The notes under the pieces were generated by a model. It did not search any database and was not told the origin of the DNA. It was given only the letters and a program-made list of their open reading frames with translations. From NCBI GenBank assembly GCA_015228815.1, contig JADGCV010000022.1:1-64000 (forward strand): a stretch of 64,000 bases of DNA, in the 5' to 3' direction. Origin of the DNA: Magnetococcales bacterium (GTDB lineage: Bacteria; Pseudomonadota; Magnetococcia; Magnetococcales; UBA8363). This document shows, one piece after another, positions 52,810-63,204 of the stretch (position 1 is its first letter; every line of letters begins with the position of its first letter). A program made the position numbers and the translations under genes.

Positions 52810-53511
52810 ATGTCGCTGCACATGGAACACGCCTGTCGTCCCGTGAACAAGGTGCCGCCCAAACGGACGGCCGACTGCATTCTGCTGCCCGTGGAACGGT
52901 ATGCCTGTCCCCGGATGCCACAAAAGATTGTCGTTGTCGGGGCTTCGACCGGTGGTACCGATGCCTTGAGGGAATTTCTGCAACCGATGCCTGCCGCCAT
53001 GAACGGCATTGCCATCGTCCAGCACCTGCCCCACGACTATAACGCCATGCTGGCCAGGCAGTTGCAGAACCATTGCGCCATGGAGGTGCGGTTGGCGCGC
53101 AATGGCGATGAAATGCGGCAAGGGTTGGTGTTGTTGTCTCCGGGGGATCGCCACATGTTGCTTCATCGCCGGGGTTCTTCCTTTTATGTCGAACTCAGGG
53201 AGGGACCTCCGGTCCGCCGTCACCGGCCCAGCGTCGATGTCCTGTTCCGTTCGACGGCCAACTGTGCCGGGGCCAACGCCATCGGAGTCATCCTCACGGG
53301 AATGGGCGATGACGGGGCCTCCTGCATGGTCGAAATGCGCCGGGCCGGCGCCTTGACCATCGCCCAGGACAAAAAAACATCCGTCGTCTTCGGAATGCCG
53401 GCTGAAGCAATCCGCCGGGGAGGCGCATGGCACACCCTTCCCCTTCCGGCCATCGCGCCAAAGGTAATGGCCGCCTGTCTCAAGATGAATCCAAAGATGA
53501 AGGATCCGTGA
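52810..53511 (+). CDS. cheB: CheB-type methylesterase, catalytic domain only
   Basis: A 233-residue protein-glutamate methylesterase/deamidase domain acting on chemoreceptors. The catalytic triad is visible: Ser in GASTGGTDAL, His in IVQHLP, Asp in TGMGDDGA. The receiver domain of ordinary CheB is missing; instead there is an N-terminal stretch of about 37 residues with no recognised domain. It is followed by a hypothetical gene and has a solitary cheW 2 kb away, so it may belong to a split or specialised chemosensory set. Confidence 0.88.
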   Translation: MSLHMEHACRPVNKVPPKRTADCILLPVERYACPRMPQKIVVVGASTGGTDALREFLQPMPAAMNGIAIVQHLPHDYNAMLARQLQNHCAMEVRLARNGDEMRQGLVLLSPGDRHMLLHRRGSSFYVELREGPPVRRHRPSVDVLFRSTANCAGANAIGVILTGMGDDGASCMVEMRRAGALTIAQDKKTSVVFGMPAEAIRRGGAWHTLPLPAIAPKVMAACLKMNPKMKDP

Positions 53512-53536
53512 TCCATGGGAAAAACCGGGGGAGGAA

Positions 53537-54766
53537 ATGGACATCGACGCGGTGGTGGAACGGTTGATTCTGGAACGAGGACAACTGGATCCTCTGCTCC
53601 TTCTCCGTCAGATCGGCGTTCTTTCCGACTCCGGACTGACGGCGTGGCGTCAGGGGCAGGTCGGCAGTCTTGATGATGTGTTGACCGGAGATCCCCTCTG
53701 GATCGACGGATGTTTGCGACAAGCCGCCCGCATGGCCCGAATCCTTGGGCTGAAGCCGAAAACAGTCACCAGCCACGGCATGGATTCCGCGGGAATCCGA
53801 ATCGACCTCAAGGTGGATGCCGGTGGCAACCCCGGTCGGATGGCATTGTTGACGACCCAGTACCATCGTCCCGAACCGGGTGTGGGGAGCAGGCAGATGG
53901 ACCTGTTTCTCGACAATCCCGAGACAGGATTGATCAACGATCTGCTCCACGCCATCGCCCGACATGACCTGGAGCGCGTCAGAAGCCATTCCATACGACT
54001 TGAGAAATGGAACCCGGAAAACAGTCTCCTCAAGGAACTGCGACCGATGATGGCCGCGATCGAAAATCGGGAAGCGTGGCGCGACAATCCCCAGGAAGGA
54101 TACCGGTGGTTGGAACGGGAAATCATCCCCCACGCCGCCGGGCTGTTGGGCAACCTGGAGGGAATGTTTCTCAAACCATTCCATCAAACCCTCGACCAGG
54201 CCCTGACCGGCGTCCCCTTCGACCCCAACGAGCCAAACATCCATCGATCCTGGACGCTGGAACGCCTCGGCGATTGGAAATCGCTGGTGGAATGCGTGCT
54301 CCTGGAGGAAGGATGGACCAGGCAGCCGGTCTTGCTGACCCGACTGGCCATGGCCTTGCACAAACTCCGGCGGTTGGAGGCCAATCGGCAGGTGTGGATA
54401 CGATTCTTCTGGGAATTTCCCGAAATCGCCGGACGGACCCTCGAAACACGCGGCGACAAGGACCTGCTGCGCATGTGGCACGCCTTTCTGGACCGGAATC
54501 CCGCCGAAAAGGAAATGTTTCCCGCCTGGATGCTGCTCGAACAGCCCCGGCTGGCCGAAAACGAAGGGGAATGGTTGGACATGGATGGGCCGGACCCCGT
54601 TCCAGGAAAGCAGGCGTTTTCGATGTTGGCCGAGTTGTTGCGCCTGGAACAGGAAATGCCGGACTCGGTCGAAACCCTTGCGCAACGGCGTCGCCTCAAG
54701 GAAGCCTTTCCCGAGGTCTTTTCAATGTTTCTTCAGACGGTGCATCGCACGACCATTTCGCGCTAA
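53537..54766 (+). CDS. Hypothetical protein
   Basis: I do not recognise this 409-residue protein. It is mostly predicted alpha-helical from composition, lacks a signal peptide and membrane segments, and is rich in Trp and Leu. The start (MDIDAVVERLILERGQLDP) has a GAGG stretch upstream. It begins 25 bases after cheB on the same strand, so the two may be co-transcribed. No catalytic motif was found. Confidence 0.65.
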   Translation: MDIDAVVERLILERGQLDPLLLLRQIGVLSDSGLTAWRQGQVGSLDDVLTGDPLWIDGCLRQAARMARILGLKPKTVTSHGMDSAGIRIDLKVDAGGNPGRMALLTTQYHRPEPGVGSRQMDLFLDNPETGLINDLLHAIARHDLERVRSHSIRLEKWNPENSLLKELRPMMAAIENREAWRDNPQEGYRWLEREIIPHAAGLLGNLEGMFLKPFHQTLDQALTGVPFDPNEPNIHRSWTLERLGDWKSLVECVLLEEGWTRQPVLLTRLAMALHKLRRLEANRQVWIRFFWEFPEIAGRTLETRGDKDLLRMWHAFLDRNPAEKEMFPAWMLLEQPRLAENEGEWLDMDGPDPVPGKQAFSMLAELLRLEQEMPDSVETLAQRRRLKEAFPEVFSMFLQTVHRTTISR

Positions 54767-54815
54767 ATCACAACCATCCTGGAACACGTCGTTTCCGAAC
54801 GTCATTCCCTGCTAC

Positions 54816-54865
54816 GGCGGGAACCCAAAACGTTGCTCGGTCGCGTTGCGTTCTGGATTCCCGCC
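54816..54865. repeat. 17-bp imperfect inverted repeat
   Basis: GGCGGGAACCCAAAACG at 54816-54832 pairs with CGTTCTGGATTCCCGCC at 54849-54865, with two mismatches and a 16-base loop. It begins 50 bases after the hypothetical gene and could be a terminator or a REP-type repeat unit. Confidence 0.7.
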
Positions 54866-54983
54866 ATTGAAAAATGAATCATGTCTCCGAATCTCCTTGG
54901 TTCACTTCCGGACCGCAAGACGTTATTCTGTCCATGTCGTCAAGGGGGTCCCCAAGCCTGATCTCAAAAACAAGGTTCACGTC

Positions 54984-55223
54984 ATGGACACCAACGCCCA
55001 CATCGTCAACGACCCGAACATCTGCGGAGGCGCCCCGGTCTTCAAAGGCACCCGCGTCCTACTGCGCACCATCCTGGCCAGCCTGGCGGAAGGGGACGAT
55101 CCCGAGGAACTGCTCAAGGACTTTCCTACCCTTACCATGGAAGATCTCCGCGCTGCCATCGCCTTCGCTGCGGCATCGGCCGTGGAGGACCTGCCCTGGC
55201 CGGGAACGCCCAAGGTTGCATGA
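54984..55223 (+). CDS. DUF433 antitoxin-like protein
   Basis: A 79-residue DUF433 protein, a small winged-helix family usually paired with DUF5615 PIN-like toxins. It has IVNDPNICGGAPVFKGTRV, the family hallmark, and DDPEELLKDFPTLTMEDLRAAI. AAGG lies upstream of the ATG. The stop overlaps the ATG of a truncated toxin reading frame (ATGA), so the antitoxin now lacks an intact partner. Confidence 0.85.
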   Translation: MDTNAHIVNDPNICGGAPVFKGTRVLLRTILASLAEGDDPEELLKDFPTLTMEDLRAAIAFAAASAVEDLPWPGTPKVA

Positions 55224-55282
55224 AGATCAAGCTCGACGAAAACATGCCCTTCCGGTTAGCTGCGGACTTGAGTTCCCTGGGC
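55220..55282 (+). pseudogene. Truncated DUF5615 PIN-like toxin
   Basis: The first 21 codons, MKIKLDENMPFRLAADLSSLG, match the N-terminus of DUF5615 toxins. After that the frame runs into an inverted repeat and then through the antisense strand of cheW with no toxin character, although it stays open to 55888. The rest of the toxin is absent, so this is a broken gene. Confidence 0.75.
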
Positions 55283-55284
55283 AC

Positions 55285-55323
55285 GGATCATGGAACAAGT
55301 GGAAACCGCTTGTTCCATGATCC
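55285..55323. repeat. Perfect 15-bp inverted repeat at the toxin breakpoint
   Basis: GGATCATGGAACAAG (55285-55299) and CTTGTTCCATGATCC (55309-55323) are exact reverse complements around a nine-base loop. It sits precisely where toxin similarity ends and 31 bases downstream of the cheW stop. It could be an excision scar or a cheW terminator; no T-run follows on the cheW strand. Confidence 0.8.
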
Positions 55324-55354
55324 AGCCAAGACCGTTGTCGGGAATTTCCTTCCT

Positions 55355-55861
55355 TCAAGCGGCGGCTTCGGCGTTGACCTGTCCCTGTCGGACTGCACGA
55401 AGTTCCTGGGCGGAGAAAATCTTGTCGGTGTCGAGGATCATGATGAACTTGCCCTCGTGCTTGCCCATCCCGCGCAGATAGTCGGCCCGCAGTTTGGTCC
55501 CGATCTTGGGTGGTTTTTCGACGTTGTCGGGTTGGAGTTCGAAGACCTCGCGGACCGAGTCGGCCATGGCGCCGACGACGGTCTGGGTTCCCTCCTCGGT
55601 CATCACCTCCATGATGATGAAACAGGTATTGACGGTCGGTTGGGTCTGGGGCATGGAAAACTTGGCGCGCATGTCCACCAGGGGGACGACGCTGCCGCGC
55701 AGATTGATGACCCCGAGCATGAAATCGGGGGTCCGGGGCACCTTGGTCACCTTGGTATACTCCAGAACCTCGCGCACCCGGGCGATTTCGACGGCGAATA
55801 CCTCGCTTCCCAGGTGGAAGGTCAGAAATTGGGTCGGTTCGGTAATTCCTTCTACACTCAT
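55355..55861 (-). CDS. cheW: Chemotaxis coupling protein CheW
   Basis: A 168-residue CheW domain protein that links chemoreceptors to CheA. It has FLTFHLGSEVFAVEIARVREVLEY, the KVPRTPDFMLGVINLRGSVVPLVDMR block, and the later VGAMADSVREVFEL strand. No other chemotaxis gene is in its run; cheB lies 2 kb away on the other strand. The 317 bases upstream separate it from a divergent membrane-protein gene. Confidence 0.94.
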   Translation of the reverse strand: MSVEGITEPTQFLTFHLGSEVFAVEIARVREVLEYTKVTKVPRTPDFMLGVINLRGSVVPLVDMRAKFSMPQTQPTVNTCFIIMEVMTEEGTQTVVGAMADSVREVFELQPDNVEKPPKIGTKLRADYLRGMGKHEGKFIMILDTDKIFSAQELRAVRQGQVNAEAAA

Positions 55862-56178
55862 CGGTCTACCCCTCGATTGGTTACTTGAGTTAGCGCCTCC
55901 CCTGCGGCCTTTTCCGCATTTCCCATTTTATACAACATACCTGCGTCACTTCCAATCCCCGTGAAAAAAAATGGTCTGTTTTTCCATTTCTCCCCCCTGG
56001 CCCCGTGGTATCCCGCCGATGGCAATGCCCGCCGAACATCCAACGTTCGACATGATCGGTTCGCGGTCACGCCAAGGAAGTTCCTATCTTTTTTTCAATG
56101 GCTGCAACACAATATCCCCAATGCGGGGACAGCAGCCCCGCCATTTCATCCTTCAACGCCCAAGGACCATTCATTCTC
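55862..56178. other. Divergent intergenic region
   Basis: About 317 bases between cheW (leftward) and the TauE/SafE-like gene (rightward). It is expected to hold both promoters. A run of A residues occurs near 55968, but no gene, hairpin or clear operator was found. Confidence 0.5.
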
Positions 56179-56973
56179 ATGGAGCGATTTTCCCTTCTGG
56201 TTCCGCTGCTCCTGGCATTGTCGAGCACGCCTCATTGCCTGGGAATGTGTGGTGGAATCGTGGGAGCCGCGGCATTCCACCGGGCGCGGTTTCATGGCGG
56301 ATTCCGCGAGCAATGGCCTTTTCTCCTCGCCGCCAACGCCGGAAAGATGGTCAGTTATGCCATGGCGGGTGGCATGGCGGCGACGTTCGGTCACTCGCTC
56401 CTGTCGCGGCTTTCCCTGGAAAACGGTCATCTGTGGCTGCTTGGCGGATCGGGATTGATATTGATCGGCAACGGAATGTTTCTCCTGGGACACTTCCCCC
56501 TGATGCGCCATCTGGAACGCCTGGGCAACCTGGTGTGGCGCCTCCTGGAGCCGTTGGCGCGGCAATTGATCCGGGCCTCCGGCATGGGACAAGGTTTCTT
56601 GTTGGGGATGGTGTGGGGATGGTTTCCATGCACCCTGGTCTATGGGGCCCTCCTCTGGAGCAGTGCCGCCTGCTCTCCGGCATCGGGGGCCCTGGTGATG
56701 GCCCTGTTCGGACTCGGAACCTTTCCCGCCATGATCGGCGCCGGATGGTTGACCGGATGGCTCGCCCGCTTCGGCGGAATCGCCCGCTTCAGTACGATCA
56801 TCGCTTGGCTCGTGACCGGTTTTGGGATATTCTGCATAATAATCGCTGTATGGTCCGGATACCATCCACACATGTCGATTGTTGATTCTGTCCCGTCGTG
56901 TCATGATCCCCAGGGGGTACCGGGACATGGCCATGACCTCTTCCCTCTGGCATTGTGTCCGATTGCTCCATGA
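56179..56973 (+). CDS. TauE/SafE or UreH_2-like membrane protein
   Basis: A 264-residue membrane protein with about six segments. It has SSTPHCLGMCGGIVGA near the N-terminus and GMVWGWFPCTLVYGALLW in the middle, the two Cys-bearing blocks typical of the UreH_2/DsbD-like cytochrome-biogenesis family. Relatives are often linked with metal delivery to cytochrome oxidases. The C-terminal tail is rich in His and Cys (SCHDPQGVPGHGHD), suggesting metal binding. The stop overlaps the sigma-54 activator start (ATGA). Confidence 0.82.
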   Translation: MERFSLLVPLLLALSSTPHCLGMCGGIVGAAAFHRARFHGGFREQWPFLLAANAGKMVSYAMAGGMAATFGHSLLSRLSLENGHLWLLGGSGLILIGNGMFLLGHFPLMRHLERLGNLVWRLLEPLARQLIRASGMGQGFLLGMVWGWFPCTLVYGALLWSSAACSPASGALVMALFGLGTFPAMIGAGWLTGWLARFGGIARFSTIIAWLVTGFGIFCIIIAVWSGYHPHMSIVDSVPSCHDPQGVPGHGHDLFPLALCPIAP

Positions 56974-58001
56974 AACTCAATGAATCCAAAGAAGAATCGA
57001 TCGATGCGACCGGAAACGCTCCCTCCTTCCAGGCGGTCATGCGGGCGGCGCGACTGGTGGCGGCGACCGATACGACCGTCCTGATTCTCGGAGAATCGGG
57101 GGTCGGCAAGGAACTCCTGGCCCAATCGATCCACCAGTCAAGCCACCAGGCCGGTGGACCGTTCGTCCCGGTCAACTGCGCCGCCCTGTCGGAATCACTG
57201 GCCGAAAGTGAACTGTTCGGACACACCCGGGGGGCCTTCACCGGCGCCGTCGGAGAGCGGACCGGACGCATTGCCGCCGCGCATGGCGGAACGCTGTTTC
57301 TCGATGAGATCGGCGACATGCCCCTGTCGGTTCAGGCCAAGGTGCTCCGCTTTCTGGAAACGGGAGAATGTCAGGTCCTGGGGCGGGAACGTCCACGCCA
57401 GGTCACGGTCCGGATCATCGCCGCGACCCACCGCAATCTGGCCGAAATGGTCGCCGAGAACCGGTTTCGCGCCGATCTGTTCTATCGTCTGCATGTCGTG
57501 CCCCTCCATCTTCCCCCCCTTCGCGAACGGGGAAACGATGTCGTCCTTCTGACCAAAAGGTTTCTCACGCACTTTTCCCGCCGCCTCGGGGTGACGACTC
57601 CGAACATCGCCCCCGCCGCCATCGAACGGTTGTTGCAACACGACTGGCCGGGAAACATTCGCGAATTGCGCAACCTGTGCGAGCGGGCCGTCGTCTTCCA
57701 GGGCGGAAACACGATCGACGAAACCTTCATCACCGGACAACTGGCGGCTTTGCGGACCCCTTTTCACAGGGATCCGGCACGATCCGCCGCGACGGCCATT
57801 CGCGAGTCCGCCAACCAACAATCGCTCTCTTTACAGGGACCGCACATTCCCCAGGAAGGGATGAGCCTGGCGGCATTGGAAAAGGAACTGATCCAAAAAG
57901 CGCTCGCACGCACCAACGGCAACCGCACCCGCGCCGCGAAACTCCTGGACCTTACCCGGGACACCCTTCTCTACCGCATGAAAAAATATGCCCTGCGGTA
58001 A
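56970..58001 (+). CDS. Sigma-54-dependent activator without sensor domain
   Basis: A 343-residue bacterial enhancer-binding protein. The AAA+ domain begins near residue 20: Walker A LGESGVGKELLAQ, the sigma-54-contacting GAFTGA loop, Walker B GGTLFLDEIGDMP, and the R-finger region RADLFYRLHVVPLHLPPLRER. A Fis-type helix-turn-helix ends the protein (NRTRAAKLLDLTRDTLLYRM). No receiver, GAF or PAS domain precedes the AAA+ part, so its control may be by level or by a partner. The ATG overlapping the membrane-protein stop is preferred to a GTG at 56955. Confidence 0.9.
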   Translation: MKLNESKEESIDATGNAPSFQAVMRAARLVAATDTTVLILGESGVGKELLAQSIHQSSHQAGGPFVPVNCAALSESLAESELFGHTRGAFTGAVGERTGRIAAAHGGTLFLDEIGDMPLSVQAKVLRFLETGECQVLGRERPRQVTVRIIAATHRNLAEMVAENRFRADLFYRLHVVPLHLPPLRERGNDVVLLTKRFLTHFSRRLGVTTPNIAPAAIERLLQHDWPGNIRELRNLCERAVVFQGGNTIDETFITGQLAALRTPFHRDPARSAATAIRESANQQSLSLQGPHIPQEGMSLAALEKELIQKALARTNGNRTRAAKLLDLTRDTLLYRMKKYALR

Positions 58002-58143
58002 CATGTTCCAATGCGATCGCTTCGGGTTCATGCGTAGCGACCGGAAACGGGTGGCCGCCAACGATTTTGATGGACGGCACACCCCTTTCACGGAACAATG
58101 AACCATCGGACACACCTTCCCGATCAACCGCAAGGAACACGTC

Positions 58144-59058
58144 ATGAAGTTCATCGATCCACGCATCGACTTCGCCTTCAAGAAGATTTTCGGCAGCGAA
58201 GACGCGAAGGATATCCTGATCTCCTTTCTGGAGAGTCTGCTCGGGTTGGATGGGAACCGGCGCATCGTGGAATTGACAATCCTGGACCCATTTCTGGCGC
58301 CACGCATCAAGGACCTCAAGTCTTCCGTGCTGGATGTGCGCTGCAAGGATCATCGCGGCATCTCGTATGTGGTGGAGATGCAGATGGAGAAAGTCGCCGG
58401 ATTTCTCAACCGCATCCAATACAACAGTGCCAAAGCCTATTCCGGACAGATCGGCAGGGCTGAAGACTACCCCAAATTAAGACAGGTCATCGCGATCACC
58501 ATCACCGACTTTATCCTGTTCCCAAACTTCGACCACAGCGTTTCCTGCCACCAGTCCCAGGAAACCATCACGGGCGATTCGTACCTGAGCGATATTGTCC
58601 ATTATTTCGTGGAGTTGACAAAATTCACAAAAACCTTGGAAGAGTGTGACGGAATCCTTGACAAATGGATCTATTTCATTCGCCATGCCGACACCCTGGA
58701 ACGGGTACCCGACCCGTTGGACCTGCCACCATTCCGGCATGCGTTCGAAAAGGCCATGGTCGCCAACATGACGCAGGATGAGCTGGATCTTTATGACAAG
58801 GCCGGCATCGCCATTGCCGATGCACGCGGACGGATCGAACTGGCACGAGAGGAAGGCATTCAAACGGGCGAAGCCAAAATTCTGACCCGCCAGTTACAAC
58901 ACCGTTTTGGTTCCGTACCCGATTGGGCCAGCAAAAAAATCGCCAAAGCCGAACCTCCTGTCCTGGAGAAGTGGAGCCTTCAATTCTTGGAGGCCACGTC
59001 CCTGGAGGATGTATTCGCGGAAAACCAGGGATCCACCCGGATTGAGAAAAAACTTTGA
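58144..59058 (+). CDS. Rpn family nuclease with DUF4351 tail
   Basis: A 304-residue PD-(D/E)xK nuclease family protein. The N-terminal FIDPRIDFAFKKIFGSEDAKDIL opens the family; catalytic residues are suggested by SSVLDVRCKD and YVVEMQM (D...E-x-Q). The C-terminal 60 residues form the DUF4351-like domain (GEAKILTRQLQHRFGSVPDWAS, TSLEDVF), shared with the remnant at 29172. It is distinct in sequence from the Rpn protein at 12639. Members are mobile-like and often multicopy. Confidence 0.85.
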   Translation: MKFIDPRIDFAFKKIFGSEDAKDILISFLESLLGLDGNRRIVELTILDPFLAPRIKDLKSSVLDVRCKDHRGISYVVEMQMEKVAGFLNRIQYNSAKAYSGQIGRAEDYPKLRQVIAITITDFILFPNFDHSVSCHQSQETITGDSYLSDIVHYFVELTKFTKTLEECDGILDKWIYFIRHADTLERVPDPLDLPPFRHAFEKAMVANMTQDELDLYDKAGIAIADARGRIELAREEGIQTGEAKILTRQLQHRFGSVPDWASKKIAKAEPPVLEKWSLQFLEATSLEDVFAENQGSTRIEKKL

Positions 59059-59218
59059 TCAGGCAAAGGGGAAGGAATCTTAAATGCGATTGCCCTGGCA
59101 CATGCGTGGCAAACCATTGCCATAATCCGATGGTCGTGTTAGCCTTCCTTTTTTAATCTCAGGCCGACATGTCGCCGATCATGTTTCCCCCCGTCACGGC
59201 CGAGCTAAGGAGAGGCCC

Positions 59219-59437
59219 TTGAGCAAGGAAGATGTCATCGAAATGGAAGGGACGGTCCTCGAAAACCTTCCCAATGCCATGTTTCGCGTGGAACTTGAAA
59301 ACCAGCACAAACTTTTGTGTCATATTTCGGGAAGGATGCGCAAGCATTACATCCGGATCCTCCCGGGGGACAAGGTTACGGTGCAACTGACCCCCTACGA
59401 TCTTTCCAAGGGCAGAATTTCCTACCGTCACAAGTAA
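59219..59437 (+). CDS. infA: Translation initiation factor IF-1
   Basis: A 72-residue S1-fold protein binding the ribosomal A site during initiation. [38 protein letters not shown] and [11 protein letters not shown] are highly conserved IF-1 blocks. The start is TTG, with AAGGAG seven bases upstream, which is notable for a housekeeping gene. It stands alone here with 160 bases upstream and 213 bases downstream holding no other gene. Confidence 0.97.
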   Translation: MSKEDVIEMEGTVLENLPNAMFRVELENQHKLLCHISGRMRKHYIRILPGDKVTVQLTPYDLSKGRISYRHK

Positions 59438-59650
59438 CAACCCCTTTCCTCCATCCCTCCCAAGGTACATGCCTGGAGGAAGAACGGGTTCGTCATCCCT
59501 TGGAACATCCGGTTGCCGCGAAAGAAAAACCCATCGACAAAGGGTAAAATCGGAATTTTCGACCGCCGGTCCTTTACAGAGACAAAAAAAGGTTCGATAG
59601 TCTCCCTTTGAAACCGAGCGTTGCAACCATGCGCCAGGAGCAGTCCGGTC

Positions 59651-61669
<2,019 letters not shown>

Positions 61670-61720
61670 GGCCATTACGGAATGGACCCGAGTCAATTTT
61701 TCCATTGATCAACTGAAGAT

Positions 61721-63193
61721 ATGGTCTTGCCGGTGTTGAGCGTCCTGTTACTTCTTCCCCTGGCCGGAGCGGTCGTGGTGGCCCTTCTGCCCATCCGATA
61801 CCTGGAGCGGGTTCGTTGCATCGCCATCGCCCACGCCTGGATCGCCTTGCTGATCGCCTTGTCGCTGTGGCAAAAGTTCGACCCCCATGCGGCAACCATG
61901 CAACTCGTCGAACGCTACGTCTGGAATCCCCGCCTGGGAACCTACTATTCCCTTGGCATCGACGGATTTTCCTTTCCCATGGTGGTCCTGACGACACTGC
62001 TGTCCCTGATTGCGCTGATGGCCTCCAAACATGTGGAAAATGCCGGAAAAGGCTATTATGCCCTGATGTTGCTGCTGGAATCGGCCATTCTTGGCGTCTT
62101 CATGGCCCAGGACTGGGCCTTGTTCTATCTTTTCTGGGAATTGACCCTCGTTCCCTTGTTTTTCCTGATCGATCGCTGGGGCGGTCCCAACAGGGACAGC
62201 GCCTCCATCAATTTTGTTCTCTACACGATGGGCGGATCGGTGTTCATGCTGATGAGCCTTCTGGTTCTCTTCGATACCTCGATCGGCCATTCGTTCGAAA
62301 TGACCGCGATGGCCACAGGGGCGCTCGATCTGGACACCCGAACGCAATTGCTGATCTTCGCCGGCTTTCTCATCGGCTTCGGAGTCAAGATTCCCCTGGT
62401 GCCCCTGCATGGGTGGCTGCCTCTGGCCCATGTCGAAGCCCCAAGCCCGGTGAGCATTCTGTTGTCGGGGGTGCTCCTGAAAATGGGCGCCTATGGGTTG
62501 ATCCGGGCCGCGACAACCCTGCCCAAGGCCATGGTCGTCCTGCAACCCTACCTGGCGACCGCCGCCTTCGTCGGTCTCCTGTATGGCGGCATACTCGCAT
62601 GGAGACAACAAGACCTGAAACGGATGATCGCCTACTCCTCCGTGAGCCACATGGGCGTCGTCGTCCTGGGAATCTCCGCCCTCAATCAACCCGCCATCCT
62701 CGGGGCAACCATGCAGATGGTCGCCCACGGACTGGTTGCCGGAAGCTTGTTCCTCCTGATCGGCCTTCTTTATGAACGGACCCATACCCGGGACGTCACG
62801 GCCTACAGCAACCTGCTCCGGGTAACCCCCCGCTTCGCCCTGTTCACCATTCTGGCCTTGTTGGCGGCAATGGGGTTGCCCGGAACGGCAGGCTTCATCG
62901 CTGAATTGCATACCCTCATCGGCGGCTATGAACGTTGGGGATGGTTCGTGGTCCTCCTCACCATGTCGGTTCTGATCAGCGCCGCCTACGCCTTTCGCAC
63001 CATCGGAAAGCTGTTTACCGGACCAGAACGTCAAGAAATGTCTAAAATTCAGGATATGAATCCATTCGAGATGCTGGCCGCATCCCTGCTGGTCGGCGCC
63101 ATTCTTCTGACCGGATGGTTTCCGGCATTCGTGCTCGATACGATGTCCACATCGGTCAACGTGTTCAGTGCCACCTTTTCATCCCGATTCTAG
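61721..63193 (+). CDS. NuoM-like proton-conducting membrane protein, probable DabB-type subunit
   Basis: A 490-residue PF00361 (proton-conducting membrane transporter) protein with about 13-14 membrane segments. It has the NuoM-like block FYLFWELTLVPLFFLI with the key Glu, the helix with KIPLVPLHGWLPLAHVEAPSP, and later conserved Lys in LKMGAYG and DLKRMIAYSSVSHMG. No other complex I gene is near; the next gene is a DUF2309 protein. That pair matches the DAB (DabA-DabB) inorganic-carbon uptake systems, in which this subunit would carry the cation gradient. Confidence 0.85.
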   Translation: MVLPVLSVLLLLPLAGAVVVALLPIRYLERVRCIAIAHAWIALLIALSLWQKFDPHAATMQLVERYVWNPRLGTYYSLGIDGFSFPMVVLTTLLSLIALMASKHVENAGKGYYALMLLLESAILGVFMAQDWALFYLFWELTLVPLFFLIDRWGGPNRDSASINFVLYTMGGSVFMLMSLLVLFDTSIGHSFEMTAMATGALDLDTRTQLLIFAGFLIGFGVKIPLVPLHGWLPLAHVEAPSPVSILLSGVLLKMGAYGLIRAATTLPKAMVVLQPYLATAAFVGLLYGGILAWRQQDLKRMIAYSSVSHMGVVVLGISALNQPAILGATMQMVAHGLVAGSLFLLIGLLYERTHTRDVTAYSNLLRVTPRFALFTILALLAAMGLPGTAGFIAELHTLIGGYERWGWFVVLLTMSVLISAAYAFRTIGKLFTGPERQEMSKIQDMNPFEMLAASLLVGAILLTGWFPAFVLDTMSTSVNVFSATFSSRF

Positions 63194-63204
63194 CGTGGTG
63201 TGAT

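Noticed and set aside
55283-55888. Continuation of the truncated toxin frame through cheW
   Set aside because: It is the antisense of cheW and has no toxin or other family character.
56948-56967. TGGCA...TTGCT resembling a sigma-54 promoter before the activator gene
   Set aside because: The GG-GC spacing is too long for a sigma-54 site and it lies within coding sequence.
61721-63193. Part of a complete respiratory complex I operon
   Set aside because: No other nuo gene flanks it; the following DUF2309 gene points to a carbon-uptake pair.
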